A stretch of DNA of 64,000 nt from assembly GCA_903855945.1 (NCBI GenBank), contig CAIOAK010000177.1, forward strand, positions 64,086 through 128,085, written 5' to 3'. Made by a program: the position numbers and the translations under genes. This document shows, piece after piece, positions 9,336 to 18,072 of this stretch. The notes beneath the pieces were generated by a model, which worked only from the letters and a program-made list of their open reading frames with translations, did not search any database and was not told the origin of the DNA. Numbering within the stretch: the stretch's first letter is position 1; every line of letters starts with the position of its first letter. This stretch comes from an uncultured Anaeromyxobacter sp. GTDB taxonomy: Bacteria; Myxococcota; Myxococcia; Myxococcales; Anaeromyxobacteraceae.

Positions 9336-10312
9336 GCGGCGGAGTCCCGGCGGGCCCGGATCCGGCGGGCGACGCCATCCGCATCGGAGTCTCCTCCTGC
9401 CTGCTCGGGCAGAACGTCCGTTACGACGGAGGGCACAAGAAGGACGACTTCCTCACAGGGCAGCTCGGCCCCTTCGTCGAGTTCGTCCCGCTCTGCCCCG
9501 AGGTGGAGGTCGGGATGGGCATCCCGCGCCCCTCCATCCGGCTGGAGCGACGAGGGGAGGAGGTGCGGCTCGTCGACCCGAAGAACGGCCTCGACCACAC
9601 CGACGCGATGAGGGGCTGGGCCCGCAAGCGGGTGGGGGAGATCGAGCGGCTCGATCTCTGCGGCTACGTGCTCAAGAAGGATTCCCCCTCCTGCGGAATG
9701 GAGCGGGTCCGGGTCTACGCGAAGTCCGTCGCCACCAGGTCGGGACGGGGCCTCTTCGCGGAGGAGTTGCTCGCCCGGTTGCCGCTCCTGCCGGTCGAGG
9801 AGGAGGGGCGGCTCAACGATCCGGAGCTCCGCGAGAACTTCGTGGAGCGGGTCTTCGGCTACCGACGCCTCAAGAACCTCTTCCAGGGGCGCTGGACGGT
9901 GGGGGACCTCGTCCGGTTCCACACGGCGGAGAAGCTGCTCCTGCTCGCCCACGATCCGGACGGCTACCGGAAGCTCGGGCCGGTGGTCGCGCATGCGAAG
10001 GCGCTCCCGCGCGGAGAGCTTCCGATGCGCTACGGGGAGCTGTTCATGCGGGCCATGGCGAAGCCGGCCACACCCGGCAAGCAGATGAACGTCCTCCAGC
10101 ACATGGCCGGGTACTTCAAGGACTCGCTCGCCGACGACGAGAAGGCGGAGTTGCAAGAGTCCATCCGGGACTACCGGAAGCGGCTGGTCCCGCTCGTGGT
10201 GCCGCTCACGCTCCTGCGCCACCACGTGCGCCGGCAGCGGGTCGCCTACCTGGAGGGGCAGACCTACCTGGCGCCCCATCCCAAGGAGCTCATGCTCCGG
10301 AATCACGTGTAG
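9332..10312 (+). CDS. DUF523-DUF1722 protein (YbgA/TudS-related)
   Basis: 326 residues. The N-terminal DUF523 domain (about 15-165) has cysteines in [20 protein letters not shown] and KKDSPSCG. In the DUF523 thiouracil desulfidase TudS such cysteines hold a [4Fe-4S] cluster, so a desulfurase or Fe-S role is possible but inferred. The C-terminal DUF1722 domain (about 185-320) contains [11 protein letters not shown], the [12 protein letters not shown] segment and [11 protein letters not shown]. The same pair of domains occurs beside photolyase genes in other bacteria (E. coli ybgA next to phrB). Here it is translationally coupled to the HerA-like gene, and its last 23 bases overlap the end of the convergent photolyase. 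Confidence 0.83.
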   Translation: MSGGVPAGPDPAGDAIRIGVSSCLLGQNVRYDGGHKKDDFLTGQLGPFVEFVPLCPEVEVGMGIPRPSIRLERRGEEVRLVDPKNGLDHTDAMRGWARKRVGEIERLDLCGYVLKKDSPSCGMERVRVYAKSVATRSGRGLFAEELLARLPLLPVEEEGRLNDPELRENFVERVFGYRRLKNLFQGRWTVGDLVRFHTAEKLLLLAHDPDGYRKLGPVVAHAKALPRGELPMRYGELFMRAMAKPATPGKQMNVLQHMAGYFKDSLADDEKAELQESIRDYRKRLVPLVVPLTLLRHHVRRQRVAYLEGQTYLAPHPKELMLRNHV

Positions 10313-11771
10313 CGCCGAAGCGCCGGAGGTAGCCCTTCATCCGCAGCTTCCGGACCGTGTTCTCGGACGACATGTAGCGGATGACGCCGAACACCGGGCG
10401 CTCTGGCGCCCACGGTCGGTCGTATCTCCCCAGGCACCAGAAGATGCCCGAGGCCGAGTTGGGATCGCGGCCGTCGAGCGCCCAGCGGTCGTTCAGGTGC
10501 AGCATGGTGGCGAGCGCCTCCCGGGGCGTGCGGCTCCACTGGAGGATCTTCTTGCCCCAGAGCATCCGGAGATAATTGTGGATGCGCCCGCGCTCCCGCA
10601 GCTCCCGCTGCGCCGCGTTCCATACCTCGTCATGGGTCTCGGCACGCTCCAGGGTGTCCCGGTCGTGAAGCGGATCGCGAGGGTCGCTCGCGTGCGCCTC
10701 GAGCGTGCGGATGGCCCAGGGGGGGAGCGAGTCGAAGTCGTGGGCCGCGTCGGGGCGACGGACGAGCATGTTGAGCCCGACCTCGCGCCAGGTGACGAGC
10801 TCGTCGAGGAACGATTCGGCCTCCGGGCTCATGCCCCAGAACCCCTCGCGGCTCCCGCCCGCCTTCCCGAGGCGCGCCGCCTTCCATCCTTCCCGACGGG
10901 TCACCGCCCGGAAGACCTCATGGGGGGAGACGTGGCCGAAGTGGAGCCAGGGGGAGAGCCCGCTCGCGCCGTCCACGTCGGGGTGGTTCCGCTCCAGGTA
11001 GCGGGGGAGCCGATCCTCGACGAAGGAGTGGAGCACGAGATGCCCGGCCTGGCTGCCTCCCCGTGCATCGCCCACCACCGGGACCGAGTGGTCGATGGGC
11101 AGGGTCCGGAGCGCGTCCGGTTCGCCCGCCAGCAGCGATGCGCCGGCCCGGGGCCAGCGGGAGGCGACGTCGTCCGGCACCTCGGCGCCAGCGACCCCGG
11201 TGGCGTCGAGCGGGTCGGTGCTGGGAAAGGGCACGAGCCGCTCCGGGAGTTCCCGCTGCAGGAACCGACGGAAGGCATGGGCGGTCAGGAAGGTGGTCTG
11301 CGCGAGTCGCACCGGGAGGAGGCCGTTCCCGTCCACGGCCTCCACGCGCACCGGCAGCCGGGCCGCCGCGGCCGCGAGCATGCGCGGCAGGAAGAAGAAG
11401 GGCGCGTCGTCCGTGACGACGACACAGGCGCGGGCGGCCAGCGCGGCGAGGAGTCCGCGCCCCGCGCCAGGGGTCGGTTCGACGTAGGGGTGGTACCCGA
11501 TGCCCGCATCGGCGAAGGCGCGGGCGCTGTCGGCCATCCCGGGCAGGACGAATCCGTGGATCCGATCGCTCGCGTGGGGATACCCGGCCCGGAGCGCCTC
11601 GAGGACCAGCACGGGGCGTTTCAACTCCCTCGACCACTCGACGGCCCGGTCGAGGGGGAAGCTCCACGACGTGCGCCGGGAGGCTGTCGCCCAGAAGAGG
11701 ACGTACGCCCCGTCCCGGCGAACCGGGGATTCGTTGGCCGCGCGGATCCGCTCCGGCGGGACGCGGCTCAC
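10290..11771 (-). CDS. Class II deoxyribodipyrimidine photolyase
   Basis: 493 residues from the GTG at 11769-11771, which overlaps the upstream SDR stop as GTGA. It repairs UV-induced cyclobutane pyrimidine dimers using FAD and light. The class II signatures are clear: LRMLWGKKILQWSR and the DGRDPNSASGIFWCLGRYDRPW region (FAD-binding C-terminal domain, about 350-470), with a Rossmann-like photolyase domain at 25-170 (AYVLFWATASRRTSW). Class II enzymes are usual in myxobacteria and eukaryotes, unlike the class I enzyme paired with ybgA in E. coli. It is co-transcribed with the SDR-DUF2867 gene. Confidence 0.93.
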   Translation of the reverse strand: MSRVPPERIRAANESPVRRDGAYVLFWATASRRTSWSFPLDRAVEWSRELKRPVLVLEALRAGYPHASDRIHGFVLPGMADSARAFADAGIGYHPYVEPTPGAGRGLLAALAARACVVVTDDAPFFFLPRMLAAAAARLPVRVEAVDGNGLLPVRLAQTTFLTAHAFRRFLQRELPERLVPFPSTDPLDATGVAGAEVPDDVASRWPRAGASLLAGEPDALRTLPIDHSVPVVGDARGGSQAGHLVLHSFVEDRLPRYLERNHPDVDGASGLSPWLHFGHVSPHEVFRAVTRREGWKAARLGKAGGSREGFWGMSPEAESFLDELVTWREVGLNMLVRRPDAAHDFDSLPPWAIRTLEAHASDPRDPLHDRDTLERAETHDEVWNAAQRELRERGRIHNYLRMLWGKKILQWSRTPREALATMLHLNDRWALDGRDPNSASGIFWCLGRYDRPWAPERPVFGVIRYMSSENTVRKLRMKGYLRRFGATRDSGA

Positions 11772-13234
11772 GGGGCGCTTCCGACCGGTGGCAGGGTGGG
11801 GAGAGAGGCGCCCCTCTCCGCCACGCGCCGGACCAGCCCCGAGAAGATGAGGGCGTGGACGGGGTAGAGGAGGTACCAGTAGAGGTGGCCGGCCAGCCCG
11901 TGAGGGGCGAAGAAGGCGGTCTGGCGCAGCACCGATCCCCCGTCGGCCGGTTCGGCCTCGAACTGGAGCCAGGCGCGCCCCGGCACCTTCATCTCGGCGC
12001 GGAGCCGCAAGAGGCGACCCGGCTCGACCGCCTCCACCCGCCAGAAGTCGAGCGCATCGCCCGGTCGGAGGTGGTCCGGGTCCCGCCGCCCGCGCCGGAA
12101 CCCCGGTCCGCCGGCGAGCTGGTCCAGGACGCCGCGGATCTCCCACGCCCAGTCCATCGCCAGCCAGCCCCTCTGGCCCCCCAGTCCGGTGAAGGAGCGG
12201 AAGAGAGCCTCCGGCGGGAGGTCCACCTGGAGCGATCGGCGCTCGATGATCATCCCCTCGACGGTGGAGAGCTGGACGGCGGGGACTCCGCGCGGGGAGC
12301 TGGCGAGCGCGTCGCTCCAGGCGGTCTCCACGTCGCCCCGCTCCAGCCGCTCGAAGGCGCGATCGAGAGCCTGCGCATAGCTGAGAGGGTGGATGTCCGG
12401 GAAGAGTCGCCTCGCCGAATCGTCCCGCACCACCACCTCGTTGCGCAGCCCCTCGACGAGGGGGCGGGCGATGGAAGCGGGGACCGGCGTCATCCAGCGG
12501 ACCCAGTGGGAGGAGAGGCGTGGCGTGAGGAACGGGACCGGCACGAGGTGGCGCCGCAGCCCGCGACGCTCGGCGTACCGGAGCATCATGTCCCGGTAGG
12601 TGAGGACGTCGGCGCCGCCGATCTCGACCACCTTCCCGGCCGACTCGGGCACCGTGGGTGCGGCCACCAGGTAGGAGAGCACGTCGCCGACGGCGACCGG
12701 CTGGATGCGCTGGTAGACCCAGCGCGGGCAGATCATCACCGGGAGCCGCTCGACGAGCCAGCGGATCATCTCGAAGGAGATGCTGCCGCTCCCGACGATG
12801 ACCGCGGCCCGGAACTCGGTCACCGGAACCCCTGCGCTCCGCAGCGCGTCGCCGGTCTCCTGGCGCGAGCGGAGGTGATCGGAGAGACCGGAGGCCGAAT
12901 CGCCCAGTCCTCCCAGGTAGACGATGCGTTTCACCCCGGCGTCGCGGGCCGCAGCCGCGAAGGCCCGCGCCGCGTCCCGATCCCGATCGGCGAAGGCGCC
13001 GTGAACCCCCATGCTGTGCACGAGGTAGTAGGCCACCTCGACGCCGGAGAGCGCGGGAGGGAGCGTGGCGGGGTCGAGGACGTCCCCGCGCACGATCTCG
13101 ACGTCACCGGCCCAGGCCCGGCCGACCAGGCGAGCCGGGTCGCGTGCAAGCACCCGCACGCTCCTGCCGGCCTCGAGCAGCCGGGGGACGAGCCGCCCCC
13201 CCACGTATCCTGTCGCGCCGGTGACGAGGTCCAT
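11768..13234 (-). CDS. SDR-family epimerase-like protein with C-terminal DUF2867 domain
   Basis: 488 residues. Residues 1-290 form an atypical NAD(P)-binding Rossmann domain: GATGYVGGRL, VRGDVLD, and YYLVHSMG where the catalytic Tyr region is not the classical YxxxK. Residues about 320-480 are DUF2867, a helix-grip lipid-binding-like fold containing GWLAMDWAWEIRG, with hydrophobic C-terminal segments HLYWYLLYPVHALIF that suggest membrane association. The whole architecture is a known but uncharacterised family. It is the first gene of a two-gene unit with the photolyase, so a link to light or UV stress is plausible but inferred. It is divergent from pepN. Confidence 0.82.
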   Translation of the reverse strand: MDLVTGATGYVGGRLVPRLLEAGRSVRVLARDPARLVGRAWAGDVEIVRGDVLDPATLPPALSGVEVAYYLVHSMGVHGAFADRDRDAARAFAAAARDAGVKRIVYLGGLGDSASGLSDHLRSRQETGDALRSAGVPVTEFRAAVIVGSGSISFEMIRWLVERLPVMICPRWVYQRIQPVAVGDVLSYLVAAPTVPESAGKVVEIGGADVLTYRDMMLRYAERRGLRRHLVPVPFLTPRLSSHWVRWMTPVPASIARPLVEGLRNEVVVRDDSARRLFPDIHPLSYAQALDRAFERLERGDVETAWSDALASSPRGVPAVQLSTVEGMIIERRSLQVDLPPEALFRSFTGLGGQRGWLAMDWAWEIRGVLDQLAGGPGFRRGRRDPDHLRPGDALDFWRVEAVEPGRLLRLRAEMKVPGRAWLQFEAEPADGGSVLRQTAFFAPHGLAGHLYWYLLYPVHALIFSGLVRRVAERGASLPTLPPVGSAP

Positions 13235-13270
13235 CGGGATACTCTAGCCAGGCAAGTGCCTCCCCGCCGT

Positions 13271-13294
13271 CCACCGGAACGAGGTTTCCGGTGG
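13271..13294. promoter_or_regulatory. Inverted repeat 1 upstream of pepN (9-bp stem, 6-base loop)
   Basis: CCACCGGAA at 13271-13279 and TTCCGGTGG at 13286-13294 are perfect complements around the loop CGAGGT. It lies in the divergent region between the SDR gene and the aminopeptidase gene. Either a leader hairpin of pepN or an operator dyad. Confidence 0.45.
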
Positions 13295-13300
13295 CCGTTG

Positions 13301-13326
13301 CCTCGACGCCCCTGTAAACGTCGAGG
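13301..13326. promoter_or_regulatory. Inverted repeat 2 upstream of pepN (8-bp stem, 10-base loop)
   Basis: CCTCGACG at 13301-13308 and CGTCGAGG at 13319-13326 are perfect complements around the A/T-containing loop CCCCTGTAAA. It follows the first inverted repeat by six bases and ends 20 bases before the pepN ATG, just before the AGGAGG ribosome-binding site. That position could gate translation or transcription. Confidence 0.45.
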
Positions 13327-13346
13327 CGGCCCAGGAGGTCCAGTGC

Positions 13347-15905
13347 ATGGCGCTTTTCCCCACCGACCGGAACTACCGCCTCACGGAGACCATCCGCCCG
13401 GTGCGCTACGAGCCCCTCCTCAGGGTGGAGCTCGCCACCGGCACCTTCCGGGGGCACGTCCGCATCGCGCTCGACCTCCGTGTCCCGGCTCGGGAGATCG
13501 TGCTCCATTCGGCGGGGCTCGAGGTCCTGCGCGCCACGGTCACGGCCGACGGCGTCCGAGGCGAGGCCCGGGTGGTCGCTCACGCGGCGAGCGAGACCGT
13601 GGTCCTCACCACCGGCGCCCTCCTCCCGGCCGGTCCTGCCGAGGTGGAACTGGAGTGGACCGGCACCTTCAGCCACGGGCTCCGGGGGCTCTACCGCGCC
13701 GGACCGCTCGCTGCGACCCAGTTCGAGGCGGCCGACGCGCGGCGCGTCTTCCCGTGCCTCGACGAGCCCGGGTTCAAGGCTCCGTGGGCCGTGTCGGTGG
13801 ACGTCCCGCGGGGCACCCCGGTCCTGGGCAACGGCCGGGAGGTGCGGCGAGTGCTCGTGGGCGACCGGGAGCGGGTCGAGCTGGCCGAGACCCCGCCGCT
13901 GCCCACCTACCTCGTCGCCCTCGTCTGCGGACCGATGGCGGGCTGCCCGGAGGAGAGCGTCCGGGGCGTTCCGGTGCGCACCTGGTCCATCCCGGAGAAG
14001 GCCGACCTCACCGCCTTCGGCCAGGAGGCCGCGGTCGCGGTCCTGCCCCGGCTGGAGGACTACTTCGACGTCCCCTACGCCTTCGGCAAGCTCGACCAGA
14101 TCGCGCTGCCCGACTTCGAGTTCGGCGCCATGGAGAACGCCGGGCTCGTCACCTACCGGGAGACGGCGCTCCTCCTCGATCCCGCCACCGCGTCGCTCGC
14201 GGTCCGCAAGCGGATCGCGGAAGTCGTGACCCACGAGCTCGCGCACCAGTGGTTCGGCAACTGGGTCACGATGCGCTGGTGGGACGACCTCTGGCTGAAC
14301 GAGTCCTTCGCGACCTGGATGGCCTACAAGGTCGTCTCGGACTGGAAGCCGGAATGGAGGATCTGGCTCGACTTCGACCAGGGCAAGGCCGCGGCGCTCG
14401 CCCTCGACGCCCTCCGCTCGACCCACCCCATCCACGCCGAGGTGAGGAATCCCGAGGACATGGGGGAGGCCTTCGACGTCATCACCTACGAGAAGGGTGG
14501 GGCCGTCCTGCGGATGATCGAGGCCTGGCTCGGCGCCGAGCGCTTCCGCGCCGGGATCCGGCTCTACATGCGACGCTTCGCGCGCGGGAACGCGGTGGCC
14601 GCCGACCTCTGGGCGGCGCTGCAGGAGGCGTCGGGGGAGCCGGTGAGCGAGCTCGCGAACGCCTGGATCAAGCAGCCCGGCTTCCCGGTGGTCGGGCTCG
14701 CAGTGGCCGGCGGTCGGGTGCGGCTCTCCCAGCGCCGTTTCCTTTCCGAGCTGCGGGGCAGCGCCGAGGGGCTCTGGCCCGTGCCGGTCGTGCTGCGCTT
14801 CGGCGACGACCGCGGCGCCCGGGAGCAGCGTGTGCTCCTGCGCGACGGGGAGATGGAGGTGGTTCTCGAGGCGGTTGGCCCGGTGCGCTGGGTGTTCGGA
14901 AACGCGGGCGGCACCGGTTTCTACCGGGTCGATCACGCGCGGGCCGATCGGGAGGCGCTCGCCCGGAACCTGCCGGAGCTCCGGCCCGAGGAGCGCATCT
15001 CGCTCGTCGCCGACGAGTGGGCGCTGCTCCGCGCCGGAGGGAGGGAGGCGGCCCCGTTCCTCGACCTCCTGGCCTCGTTCGAAGGCGAGCAGGACCGGGC
15101 CGTCCTCGACGAGGTCGTCGGGCGGCTCGGGGCCGTGGAGCACCGGCTCGTCGATCCGGAGGTGCGCCGGCGCTTCCAGGGCTTCGCCGCATCGCTCCTC
15201 CGGAGCGCGCTGGCGCGGGTCGGGCTCGACGCGAGGCCCGGGGAGGGCGGCGAGTCGCGACTCCTCCGTGCGGCGCTCGTCCGGGGCGTGGCGGTGGTGG
15301 CGCGGGACCCGGTCGCCTCGGCGGGGCTCGAGGCTCGGCTCGACCGGTTCATCGACGGGGAGCGGGAGGCCCTCGAACCCAACCTGCACGACGCGGCGGT
15401 GACCGTGGCGGCGCGCCGGGGGGACGAAGCCCGCCTCTCGCAGTTCCGCCGGCTCGCCCGGGAGGAGAAGGACCCCGCGCTCCAGCGCCGGTACCGGATG
15501 GGCGTGGCTTCCTTCGAGGCGCCCGGCCCGGCCGCCGAGGTGGCTGCCATCCCGTTCGGGGACGAGGTCCCCCTTCAAGACGTCGCCTCCTTCGCCTCGG
15601 GGCTCCTCGCCAACCGGGAGGCCTCCGGCCGCTTCTGGGGGCTGCTCCGGGAGCGATGGGGCGCCGTGGAGGCGCGCCTGGCGGACGCGCCGCTCCTCCT
15701 GCGCCGGGTGGTGGAGGGGATCGGAGCATTCACTACGCGTGAACTTCTGGACGAGGCCAGGGCCTTCCTGGGCGCCCGGGAACTCCCGGCGGCCCGGCAG
15801 GCGGTCGCGCAGACGATGGAGCGGCTCTCCCAGGACGTGGAACTCTGGGAGCGCATCGGGCCGGAGGTGGCCCGCTGGCTCGCGGCCCGGGAGGAGGGAC
15901 GATGA
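13347..15905 (+). CDS. pepN: M1-family aminopeptidase (aminopeptidase N type)
   Basis: 852 residues. Zinc metallopeptidase that trims N-terminal residues from peptides. The catalytic core shows the exopeptidase motif GAMENAG, zinc site HELAHQWFGNW with the third ligand in NESFATWMAY, and the transition-state Tyr segment ITYEKGGAVLRM. The N-terminal beta-saddle (1-200) and a long alpha-helical ERAP1-like C-terminal domain (about 520-850) are present, so the length is normal for the family. No signal peptide is seen, so it is cytoplasmic. The ATG has AGGAGG at good spacing. Its last codons overlap the start of the permease gene (ATGA). One TTCAC-N5-GTGAA palindrome lies near its 3' end. Confidence 0.93.
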   Translation: MALFPTDRNYRLTETIRPVRYEPLLRVELATGTFRGHVRIALDLRVPAREIVLHSAGLEVLRATVTADGVRGEARVVAHAASETVVLTTGALLPAGPAEVELEWTGTFSHGLRGLYRAGPLAATQFEAADARRVFPCLDEPGFKAPWAVSVDVPRGTPVLGNGREVRRVLVGDRERVELAETPPLPTYLVALVCGPMAGCPEESVRGVPVRTWSIPEKADLTAFGQEAAVAVLPRLEDYFDVPYAFGKLDQIALPDFEFGAMENAGLVTYRETALLLDPATASLAVRKRIAEVVTHELAHQWFGNWVTMRWWDDLWLNESFATWMAYKVVSDWKPEWRIWLDFDQGKAAALALDALRSTHPIHAEVRNPEDMGEAFDVITYEKGGAVLRMIEAWLGAERFRAGIRLYMRRFARGNAVAADLWAALQEASGEPVSELANAWIKQPGFPVVGLAVAGGRVRLSQRRFLSELRGSAEGLWPVPVVLRFGDDRGAREQRVLLRDGEMEVVLEAVGPVRWVFGNAGGTGFYRVDHARADREALARNLPELRPEERISLVADEWALLRAGGREAAPFLDLLASFEGEQDRAVLDEVVGRLGAVEHRLVDPEVRRRFQGFAASLLRSALARVGLDARPGEGGESRLLRAALVRGVAVVARDPVASAGLEARLDRFIDGEREALEPNLHDAAVTVAARRGDEARLSQFRRLAREEKDPALQRRYRMGVASFEAPGPAAEVAAIPFGDEVPLQDVASFASGLLANREASGRFWGLLRERWGAVEARLADAPLLLRRVVEGIGAFTTRELLDEARAFLGARELPAARQAVAQTMERLSQDVELWERIGPEVARWLAAREEGR
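15729..15743. other. TTCAC-N5-GTGAA palindrome, copy 1 (inside pepN)
   Basis: TTCACTACGCGTGAA. It is read in pepN as TTC ACT ACG CGT GAA (F-T-T-R-E). ACT, CGT and GAA are uncommon beside the prevailing ACC/ACG, CGC/CGG and GAG. Outer half-sites are perfect; the inner TRNYA core is only partly symmetric. Related copies are at 24010, 41464 and 57626. Confidence 0.55.
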
Positions 15906-17206
15906 CCGAGCACGTGGAGGGGGAGGAGCAGCGGTGGACGCGCCCCTGGCTCTACCTCTTCCTGGAACTGCCCTTCGGCGCCGCCATCGGCTTCCTCATG
16001 ATCGCGGTCCCGTACCGGCTGTCGGCGGCCGGCATCCCGCTCTCCGAGATCGCCACCGTGTCGGCGGTGGGGTTCATGCCGCACGCCCTCAAGATCTTCT
16101 GGGTGCCACTCATCGACATGGTGGGACGCCGGAAGGTCTGGTACCTGGTCATGGTGGCGGTCACGGCGGGTCTTCTGGCCGCCGCCTCCCTGGTCCCCGA
16201 CCCGGCGCGCCACCTCGGGCTCCTCACGCTGCTCGTCACCGCCCTCCAGGCGGCTGCCGCGACCACCTCGGCTGCGCTGAACGCCCTCATCGCGATGACC
16301 ACCCACCCCGACGACAAGGGGAAGGCGGGCGGCTTCTACATGGCCGGCAACGTCGGTGGGACCGGGATCCTGGGGGCGCTCGCCCTCTGGCTCTCGACCG
16401 CCGTCGCCCCGTGGGTGGGCGGCCTCGCGCTCGCGCTCGTGGTGGCGGCGTCGGGAGCGGGAGCCATCACCATCCAGGAGCGGCACCTGGTCGGGGATGG
16501 CGGCGCCTTTTCCGGGGGGATCCTGCGCGCGCTGGGGCGGCGCATCGCCGCGATGGGGCGCGACCTCTGGGAGACCGCCTCGAGCCTGCACGGCTTCACC
16601 GCGCTCGTCATCTCGGTGGCGCCCGTCGGTTGCGGCGCGCTCACCAACCTCTTCTCGGGGATGGCCATCGAGTACGGGGCCGACCAGCACGTGGTGGAGG
16701 TCGTGAACGGCCTCGGCGGAGGCCTGGCCGGTGCGCTCGGGTCGCTCGTCGGCGGATTCCTGGCCGACCGGATGAACCGCCGGGTGGCCTACGCGCTGGC
16801 CGGTGGGCTCACCGCACTCTCGGCGGTGGGGATGCTTTTCGCCCCCATGACGCCCGCGACCTACACGGCGGGCACGCTCGCCTACAACTTCGCCAACGGT
16901 GTCGCCTTCGCCACATGGGCCGGGATGGTGCTCGAGGTGGTGGGGAACAGCGCCGCGGTGGCCACCAAGTACGCCCTCTTCGTCGCCTCCTCCAACTTCG
17001 CCATCAGCACGGTGACCAAGCTGGACGGCTGGGCGGCCGGGTTCCGGGGGCTCCACGGCGACTGGGGGCGTGAGGCGGGGGCCCGGGGGGCGCTGGCCTT
17101 CGACGCGGTGATCACCTTCGCCGGGCTCCTCCTCGTGCTCTGGCTCGTCCGCTACACCGCCCGCAGGAAGGCGAGGATCTCGGCCGCAACCGCCGCCGGC
17201 TCGTGA
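15902..17206 (+). CDS. MFS permease, AmpG-like (PAT family)
   Basis: 434 residues with about 12 hydrophobic segments. Near the N-terminus are PFGAAIGFLMIAVPYRL and HALKIFWVPLIDMVGRRK, the pattern (flexible helix 1, then lK-ffWaPliD) of AmpG and acetyl-CoA permeases. In those families the substrate is a muropeptide or acetyl-CoA; here it is unknown. The start overlaps the pepN stop (ATGA), so aminopeptidase and permease are coupled, which would fit peptide or muropeptide recycling (inference). The 3' end overlaps the convergent hydrolase gene by 55 bases. Confidence 0.78.
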   Translation: MTEHVEGEEQRWTRPWLYLFLELPFGAAIGFLMIAVPYRLSAAGIPLSEIATVSAVGFMPHALKIFWVPLIDMVGRRKVWYLVMVAVTAGLLAAASLVPDPARHLGLLTLLVTALQAAAATTSAALNALIAMTTHPDDKGKAGGFYMAGNVGGTGILGALALWLSTAVAPWVGGLALALVVAASGAGAITIQERHLVGDGGAFSGGILRALGRRIAAMGRDLWETASSLHGFTALVISVAPVGCGALTNLFSGMAIEYGADQHVVEVVNGLGGGLAGALGSLVGGFLADRMNRRVAYALAGGLTALSAVGMLFAPMTPATYTAGTLAYNFANGVAFATWAGMVLEVVGNSAAVATKYALFVASSNFAISTVTKLDGWAAGFRGLHGDWGREAGARGALAFDAVITFAGLLLVLWLVRYTARRKARISAATAAGS

Positions 17207-18021
17207 CGGATCATCATGTGACCGGCGCGCGGGATGACACGCGTGCGTGCGTCGGCCAGGCAGGCGACCCGCTCGGCCATGTCGGGAGGCGCCTCGAGTT
17301 CGGTCCGCTCCCCTTCGAGGAGGAGAGCCGGGCATCGGATGGCCCGCCAGTAGCGGGTCCACTGCTCCAGCCGGAACGGGTAGGGGCCGCGCGTCACGTG
17401 CACGGGGTCGTGCTTGAAGGCGCGGCCGCCCGGGACGGGGCGCGTGCCCCGCTCGGCGAGGAAGAGGGCCACCTCGGGGGAGCAGAACGGATCGAACTGC
17501 CGGATCCGGTCGGCGCAGGAGTTCAGATCCGGGAGCACACGCTGCCCGCGCTGGCGGGCACGTCGCACGCCGTGGATCCACTCGGCGGCGCGGCGGGGCA
17601 GGTCCTCGTCGATCTGCTCGGCGAGGCGCATGCCCTCCATGGCCACGAGCGCCGCCGTGCGCTCCGGGAACACACCGGCGAAGAGCGCTCCGATCGACGC
17701 CCCCATGGAGTGGCCCATCACCACCAGCCGATCCCGGGAGAGCGCGTCGGCGAGGTCGGCCACGTCGTGCAGGTAGTCGAGGAAGTGGTAGTAGCCGCCC
17801 TCCCCGATCCACTGCGTGTCCCCGTGGCCGCGGAGGTCCGGCGCGACGACGTGGTAGCCGGCATCGGCGAGGAACGGCGCGAGCGGCGCGAAGCCCCAGG
17901 AGAGGTCGAGGAAGCCGTGCAGGCAGAGGATCGTCGTGCGGCCGCCCCCGTCCCATTCGAGAACGTGGTGGCGAAGGCCGTTCGCGACGGTCTCCCGCCG
18001 GGTGGGGTGTCCGATGTTCAT
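17152..18021 (-). CDS. Alpha/beta-fold hydrolase
   Basis: 289 residues from ATG 18021, where MNIGHPTRRETVANG begins; sequence further upstream lacks support. Fold features: LCLHGFLDLSWGF (oxyanion loop HGF), APDLRGHGD, nucleophile elbow GHSMGA (serine), a late Asp in LLEGERTE and His in RAGHMMIRHEP. This is a typical epoxide hydrolase/esterase-like enzyme with an unspecified substrate. Its 3' end overlaps the convergent permease gene by 55 bases. Confidence 0.82.
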   Translation of the reverse strand: MNIGHPTRRETVANGLRHHVLEWDGGGRTTILCLHGFLDLSWGFAPLAPFLADAGYHVVAPDLRGHGDTQWIGEGGYYHFLDYLHDVADLADALSRDRLVVMGHSMGASIGALFAGVFPERTAALVAMEGMRLAEQIDEDLPRRAAEWIHGVRRARQRGQRVLPDLNSCADRIRQFDPFCSPEVALFLAERGTRPVPGGRAFKHDPVHVTRGPYPFRLEQWTRYWRAIRCPALLLEGERTELEAPPDMAERVACLADARTRVIPRAGHMMIRHEPAAVAAEILAFLRAV

Positions 18022-18072
18022 CGACCGGGAGCGTAGCGCCTCGCGCCCGGCTAAGGAATGGCGGGAGGGTAC

